Shown here: positions 5,264 to 8,517 of the stretch, piece after piece
How the letters are laid out: each line of letters begins with the position of its first letter
Numbering within the stretch: the stretch's first letter is position 1
Assembly (NCBI GenBank): GCA_003153875.1
Contig: PMBY01000162.1
Location: 10,792-19,308 of the forward strand
Direction of reading: 5' to 3'
Source: Myxococcales bacterium
GTDB taxonomy: Bacteria > Myxococcota > Polyangia > Fen-1088
Length of the DNA: 8,517 nucleotides
Translations under genes and position numbers: made by a program
The notes under the pieces: generated by a model
Told to the model about the DNA's origin: nothing
Database searches by the model: none
The model's input: only the letters and a program-made list of their open reading frames with translations

Positions 5264-6602
5264 ATCGGGCGGCTTGCGCGCCGTCGTTGGCGCGATGGTC
5301 GTAGGACAGCGAGAAGGGCAGGATCAGGCGGGGCACGATCTGTCCGTCGCGGCATATCGGCCGCAGCGAGGCGCGCGAGAAGCCCAGGATGCCGACCTCG
5401 GGCGCGTTGACGATGGGTGAAAACCCGGTGCCGCCAATGCCGCCCAGGCTGGAGATGGTGAAGCTGGCGCCCTGCACATCGGCGGGCGTGAGTTTTTGCT
5501 CGCGCGCACGCTGACTGAGCGTGGTCAGCTCGCCGGCCAGTTCCCAGATGCCTTTGCGGTCCACGTCGCGCACCACGGGAACCACCAGCCCCTCGGATGT
5601 GTCCACCGCAATGCCGAGATGGTAGTAGCGCTTGCACACCAGGTTTTCGCCGGTGGCGTCGAGCGAAGCATTGAAGCTGGGATGCTCTTTGAGTGTCGCC
5701 GCCGTCGCCTTCATGAAGAAGGCGAGCAGAGTCAGGCGCACGCCCCGCTGCTTGGCCTGCTCGGCTTCGGCTTTGCGAAACGCTTCCAGGTCGGTGATGT
5801 CGGCTTGGTCGTACTGGGTGACATGCGGAACCAATCGCCACGAGCGTTGCACGCTGGCGGCAGTGGCGCGGCGAATGCGACCCAAAGGCCGCAATTCAAT
5901 GGGACCAACTTTGGAAAAATCCACCGCGGGCAGCTCGGGCAGATTGTTCCCGCCGGCCGCGGGGGTGCGGGCCATCGCGGCCTTGATGTAGTTGCGTAGA
6001 TCTTCCTCGACAATGCGGCCGTTGCGACCGGTGCCGCGAATCTCGGAAAGCGCCACGCCCAACTCGCGCGCCAGACGCCGAACCGCCGGCGCCGCGTGAT
6101 GCTGGGACTTCTCTTCGTCCACCACCAGCGGGATGCTCGCGGTGGGCGAGGGGCGCGTGCCGTCACGGGCACTGTCGGTCGTCGGCAGGTCCATGATCGC
6201 CCCCGACGCCATGGGCAGCGGTCCGCGCACGACCTCTGGCGCCGCCTGGCCCTGTTCCCCTCGCGGCACGGGCGTCTCAGGCTGCCAGGGACCGGACCGG
6301 TCGAGCTTGGGCGAAGCCGGCACCGGCCGGTCGTCGCCCGCCGGCACCAGAGTCGTCTCGTCGGTAACCACCATGGTGGCCAGCCGCGCCCCGGCCGAAA
6401 CCTTGTCGCCTACCTTGACCAGCACTTGTTCGACCAGGCCGGCATGAGGCGAGGGCACGTCCATGGAAGCCTTGTCACTCTCCAGGATGGCGATGGGATC
6501 GTCGCGCTTGATGGACGCTCCCGGGGAGATCAGAACTTCGACCACGGGAACGTCGTGGAAATCGCCGATGTCAGGGACCAGCACGTCAACCGTTTTGCTC
6601 AC
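5211..6602 (-). CDS. aceF: Dihydrolipoyllysine-residue acetyltransferase, E2 of pyruvate dehydrogenase
   Basis: This protein transfers the acetyl group from the lipoyl arm to CoA and forms the core of the pyruvate dehydrogenase complex in the cytoplasm. Its 463 residues contain one lipoyl domain (about 3-80) with the lipoylated K44 in ESDKAS, a Pro/Ala-rich linker (about 88-165), a peripheral-subunit-binding domain (about 167-205, AVRRLARELGV and GRNGRI), and the catalytic domain (about 228-463). The active-site motif SYDHRANDG holds H436 and D440; the usual Val-Ile before the Asp is Ala-Asn here. E. coli E2 has three lipoyl domains, so this is the short one-lipoyl form. The start is GTG 6602, with AAGGAG 7 bases upstream and VDVLVPDIG directly after; the upstream in-frame start at 6656 would run into aceE. 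It follows aceE by 19 bases, a clear operon. The E3 gene is not downstream. Its 3' end overlaps the kinase 3' end by 53 bases. Confidence 0.95.
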   Translation of the reverse strand: MSKTVDVLVPDIGDFHDVPVVEVLISPGASIKRDDPIAILESDKASMDVPSPHAGLVEQVLVKVGDKVSAGARLATMVVTDETTLVPAGDDRPVPASPKLDRSGPWQPETPVPRGEQGQAAPEVVRGPLPMASGAIMDLPTTDSARDGTRPSPTASIPLVVDEEKSQHHAAPAVRRLARELGVALSEIRGTGRNGRIVEEDLRNYIKAAMARTPAAGGNNLPELPAVDFSKVGPIELRPLGRIRRATAASVQRSWRLVPHVTQYDQADITDLEAFRKAEAEQAKQRGVRLTLLAFFMKATAATLKEHPSFNASLDATGENLVCKRYYHLGIAVDTSEGLVVPVVRDVDRKGIWELAGELTTLSQRAREQKLTPADVQGASFTISSLGGIGGTGFSPIVNAPEVGILGFSRASLRPICRDGQIVPRLILPFSLSYDHRANDGAQAARFTSHLRELLADIREVLL

Positions 6603-6609
6603 GTTGCTT

Positions 6610-6615
6610 CTCCTT
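6610..6615 (-). promoter_or_regulatory. Shine-Dalgarno that fixes the aceF start
   Basis: On the minus strand AAGGAG lies 7 bases before the GTG at 6602, inside the 19-base gap between aceE and aceF. It supports the GTG start and separate ribosome loading for aceF on the shared transcript. Confidence 0.85.
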
Positions 6616-6621
6616 GCCTGA

Positions 6622-8517
6622 TCACACGCGGGTCGGATCGGCTTTTTCGGGATCAATCTCCAGCTTACGCAGGGCCGCGCTGACCTCTACCGCGGGAATG
6701 GTACCTTCGTCGGCCAGTGCCTTGAGCGCCGCCAGCGCGATGAAACGCCGGTCGACCTCGAAAAAGTGGCGCAGGGAACTGCGCCGATCGCTGCGACCGA
6801 ATCCGTCCGTTCCAAGCACGAGGTAGCGCCTCGACAAGAAGGGACGGATCTGGTCGGCAAACAGGCGCACATAGTCGGTGGCCGCCACCACCGGGCCTTT
6901 GCGATTGGCCAGACAAGTCTCGACGAAGCTCAGCCGGCGCGGCTGCTCGGGGTGCAGCAGCGACCAGCGTTCCGCGGCCAGTCCCTCGCGCCGCAATTCG
7001 GTGAAGCTGGGGACACTCCACACGTCTGCGCCGACGGCGAAATCGCCCTCCAGCAAGTCAGCCGCTGCGATCACTTCGCGCAAGATGGCGCCTGAGCCCA
7101 AGAGCTGCACCCGAGGCCGGTCGGCGGCCATGCGACTTTCGCGCAGCAAGTACAAACCTTTGAGGATCCCGGGCGCCGCGCCCTCGGGCATGGCCGGGTG
7201 GGTGTAGTTCTCGTTCATCATGGTGATGTAATAGAAAACGTCCTCCTGCTGCGTGATCATGCGGCGCAACCCGTCCTGGACGATGACCGCCATTTCGTAG
7301 GCGAAGGTGGGATCGTAGGCCACGCAAGTGGGAATGTTGGCGGCCAGCAGGTGGCTGTGGCCGTCCTGGTGCTGCAGGCCCTCACCCGCCAGGGTGGTGC
7401 GGCCGGAGGTGCCGCCCATGAGGAAGCCGCGCATGCGCATGTCCGCGCCGGCCCAGGCGAAGTCGCCGGTGCGCTGGAACCCGAACATGGAATAGAAGCA
7501 ATAGAAGGGGATCAGATTGATGCCGTGGTTGGCGTAGGCGGTGCCGGCCGCGATGAACGACGACATGGCCCCGGCCTCGTTGATGCCTTCTTCTAGGATC
7601 TGTCCGTCCTTGGCCTCGCGGTACGACATGAGCTGCTCGGCATCGACGGGCTCGTAGAGCTGCCCCACCGACGAGTAGATGCCAAGCTGGCGGAACAGAC
7701 CTTCCATGCCGAAGGTGCGGGCCTCGTCGGGCACGATGGGCACCACGTGGCGGCCGATGACCGGGTCGCGGGTCAAGCCCGCCAGCATGCGCACGAAAGC
7801 CATGGTCGTGGAATACTCGCGTTCGCCACTGCCCTTGAGTAGGAAGTCGAAGGCTTCCAGGGGCGGCACGGCCAGCGGCGCGGCGGTGGGCCGGCGTGCG
7901 GGCAGAAAACCGCCCAGGGCCTGTCGCCTTTGTCGCAGGTATTGCATCTCGGGACTGTCCTCGGGCGGCCGGTAGAAAGGCGCCTTGCCGATGTCCTCGT
8001 CGCTGATGGGAATGTCGAAACGGTCGCGGAAGGCGCGCAAGGCTTCCTCGCCCATCTTTTTCTGCTGGTGGGTGACGTTCTGGCCCTCGCCGGCCTCGCC
8101 CATGCCGTAGCCTTTGACCGTCTTGGCCAGCACCACGGTTGGCTGACCCTGGGTCGACACCGCCGCGGCGTAGGCGGCGAAGACCTTGTGCGGATCATGG
8201 CCGCCGCGATTGAGTCGCCAGATGTCCTCGTCAGAAAGGCTCGCCACCATCGCGCGCAGTTCGGGATACTTGCCGAAGAACTTTTCGCGCGTGTAGGCGC
8301 CGCGCTTGGCCTTGAAAGCCTGGTATTCACCGTCGACACATTCCAGAAAACGCTTGCGCAGAAGACCCTTGCTGTCGAGCTGCAACAGGGGATCCCAGTA
8401 CGAGCCCCACACCACCTTGAGCACGTTCCAGCCGGCACCGCGAAAGATGGCCTCGAGCTCCTGAATAATGTTGCCGTTGCCCCGCACCGGACCGTCCAGG
8501 CGCTGCAGGTTGCAGTT
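6622..8517 (-). CDS. aceE: Pyruvate dehydrogenase E1, homodimeric type, cut by the right window edge
   Basis: E1 is the thiamine-diphosphate enzyme that decarboxylates pyruvate and reductively acetylates the lipoyl domain of E2. The window holds its 631 C-terminal residues, from NCNLQRLDGPV to the TGA at 6622-6624. The E. coli protein has 887 residues, and this opening segment corresponds to about residues 258-270 there, where the Asn and Gln of NxQ help bind Mg and thiamine diphosphate, so roughly 260 N-terminal residues lie outside. The frame is open to the edge, so the GTG at 8487 is an internal codon and not a start. Recognisable blocks in the fragment are GGHDPHK (105-111), TVKGYGMG (133-140), DEARTFGMEGLFRQLGIYS (264-282), the active-site stretch FYSMFGFQR (341-349), GGTSGRTTLAGEGLQHQDGHSH (368-389), MMNENYTHPAMPEG (433-446) and VLGTDGFGRSD (567-577). 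All are intact. It is the first gene of an aceE-aceF operon read right to left. Confidence 0.97.
   Translation of the reverse strand, partial: NCNLQRLDGPVRGNGNIIQELEAIFRGAGWNVLKVVWGSYWDPLLQLDSKGLLRKRFLECVDGEYQAFKAKRGAYTREKFFGKYPELRAMVASLSDEDIWRLNRGGHDPHKVFAAYAAAVSTQGQPTVVLAKTVKGYGMGEAGEGQNVTHQQKKMGEEALRAFRDRFDIPISDEDIGKAPFYRPPEDSPEMQYLRQRRQALGGFLPARRPTAAPLAVPPLEAFDFLLKGSGEREYSTTMAFVRMLAGLTRDPVIGRHVVPIVPDEARTFGMEGLFRQLGIYSSVGQLYEPVDAEQLMSYREAKDGQILEEGINEAGAMSSFIAAGTAYANHGINLIPFYCFYSMFGFQRTGDFAWAGADMRMRGFLMGGTSGRTTLAGEGLQHQDGHSHLLAANIPTCVAYDPTFAYEMAVIVQDGLRRMITQQEDVFYYITMMNENYTHPAMPEGAAPGILKGLYLLRESRMAADRPRVQLLGSGAILREVIAAADLLEGDFAVGADVWSVPSFTELRREGLAAERWSLLHPEQPRRLSFVETCLANRKGPVVAATDYVRLFADQIRPFLSRRYLVLGTDGFGRSDRRSSLRHFFEVDRRFIALAALKALADEGTIPAVEVSAALRKLEIDPEKADPTRV

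Noticed and set aside
6096..6683. + strand reading frame of 195 codons opposite aceF
   Set aside because: It is rich in Arg, Gly and His, lacks a ribosome binding site and lies opposite the lipoyl domain and linker of a certain gene.

Overview
The window is GC-rich and gene-dense and carries six gene bodies. Five lie in the left and middle part on the + strand: one fragment cut by the left edge and four complete genes. Two lie on the right on the - strand, of which the last is cut by the right edge. The homodimeric-type pyruvate dehydrogenase E1 followed directly by its E2, the GTG and ATGA starts and the high GC content suggest a Gram-negative bacterium, most likely from a proteobacterial or related lineage. 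The Ser/Thr kinase, with its DWG motif and cyclic-nucleotide domain, would suit a lineage rich in eukaryote-like kinases. I cannot name the organism from the sequence.

Left part (2-2244, +). First comes the C-terminal end of a membrane protein whose last transmembrane helix is encoded by a GGYCGT hexanucleotide repeat. Next is a 449-residue adenylate-forming enzyme of the phenylacetate-CoA ligase / coenzyme F390 synthetase-like type. It overlaps by ATGA with a 220-residue serine hydrolase resembling peptidase S51 (dipeptidase E / cyanophycinase). The overlap suggests translational coupling and a shared, so far unknown, small-molecule or peptide pathway.

Middle part (2245-3712, +). A Yip1-like membrane protein has about five membrane segments followed by a C-terminal soluble domain. 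It is preceded by a strong Shine-Dalgarno sequence and a small dyad. A non-coding stretch of about 140 bases follows; it holds a weak hairpin and a perfect 7-bp-stem palindrome.

Kinase (3713-5263, +). A Ser/Thr kinase is fused directly to a C-terminal cyclic-nucleotide-binding domain. This is the most interesting protein here: it uses the same two modules as eukaryotic PKG, in reversed order, on one bacterial polypeptide. It has HLD in place of the HRD motif, and its nucleotide-binding cassette looks intact.

Right part (8517-5211, -). The operon runs aceE (E1, its 631 C-terminal residues) then aceF (E2, one lipoyl domain), separated by 19 bases. No lpd (E3) gene follows. Instead the 3' end of aceF overlaps the 3' end of the kinase gene tail to tail by 53 bases. 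Together these two genes encode the decarboxylating and acetyl-transferring parts of the pyruvate dehydrogenase complex. Nothing in the sequence shows that the kinase acts on that complex; only the antisense overlap links them.
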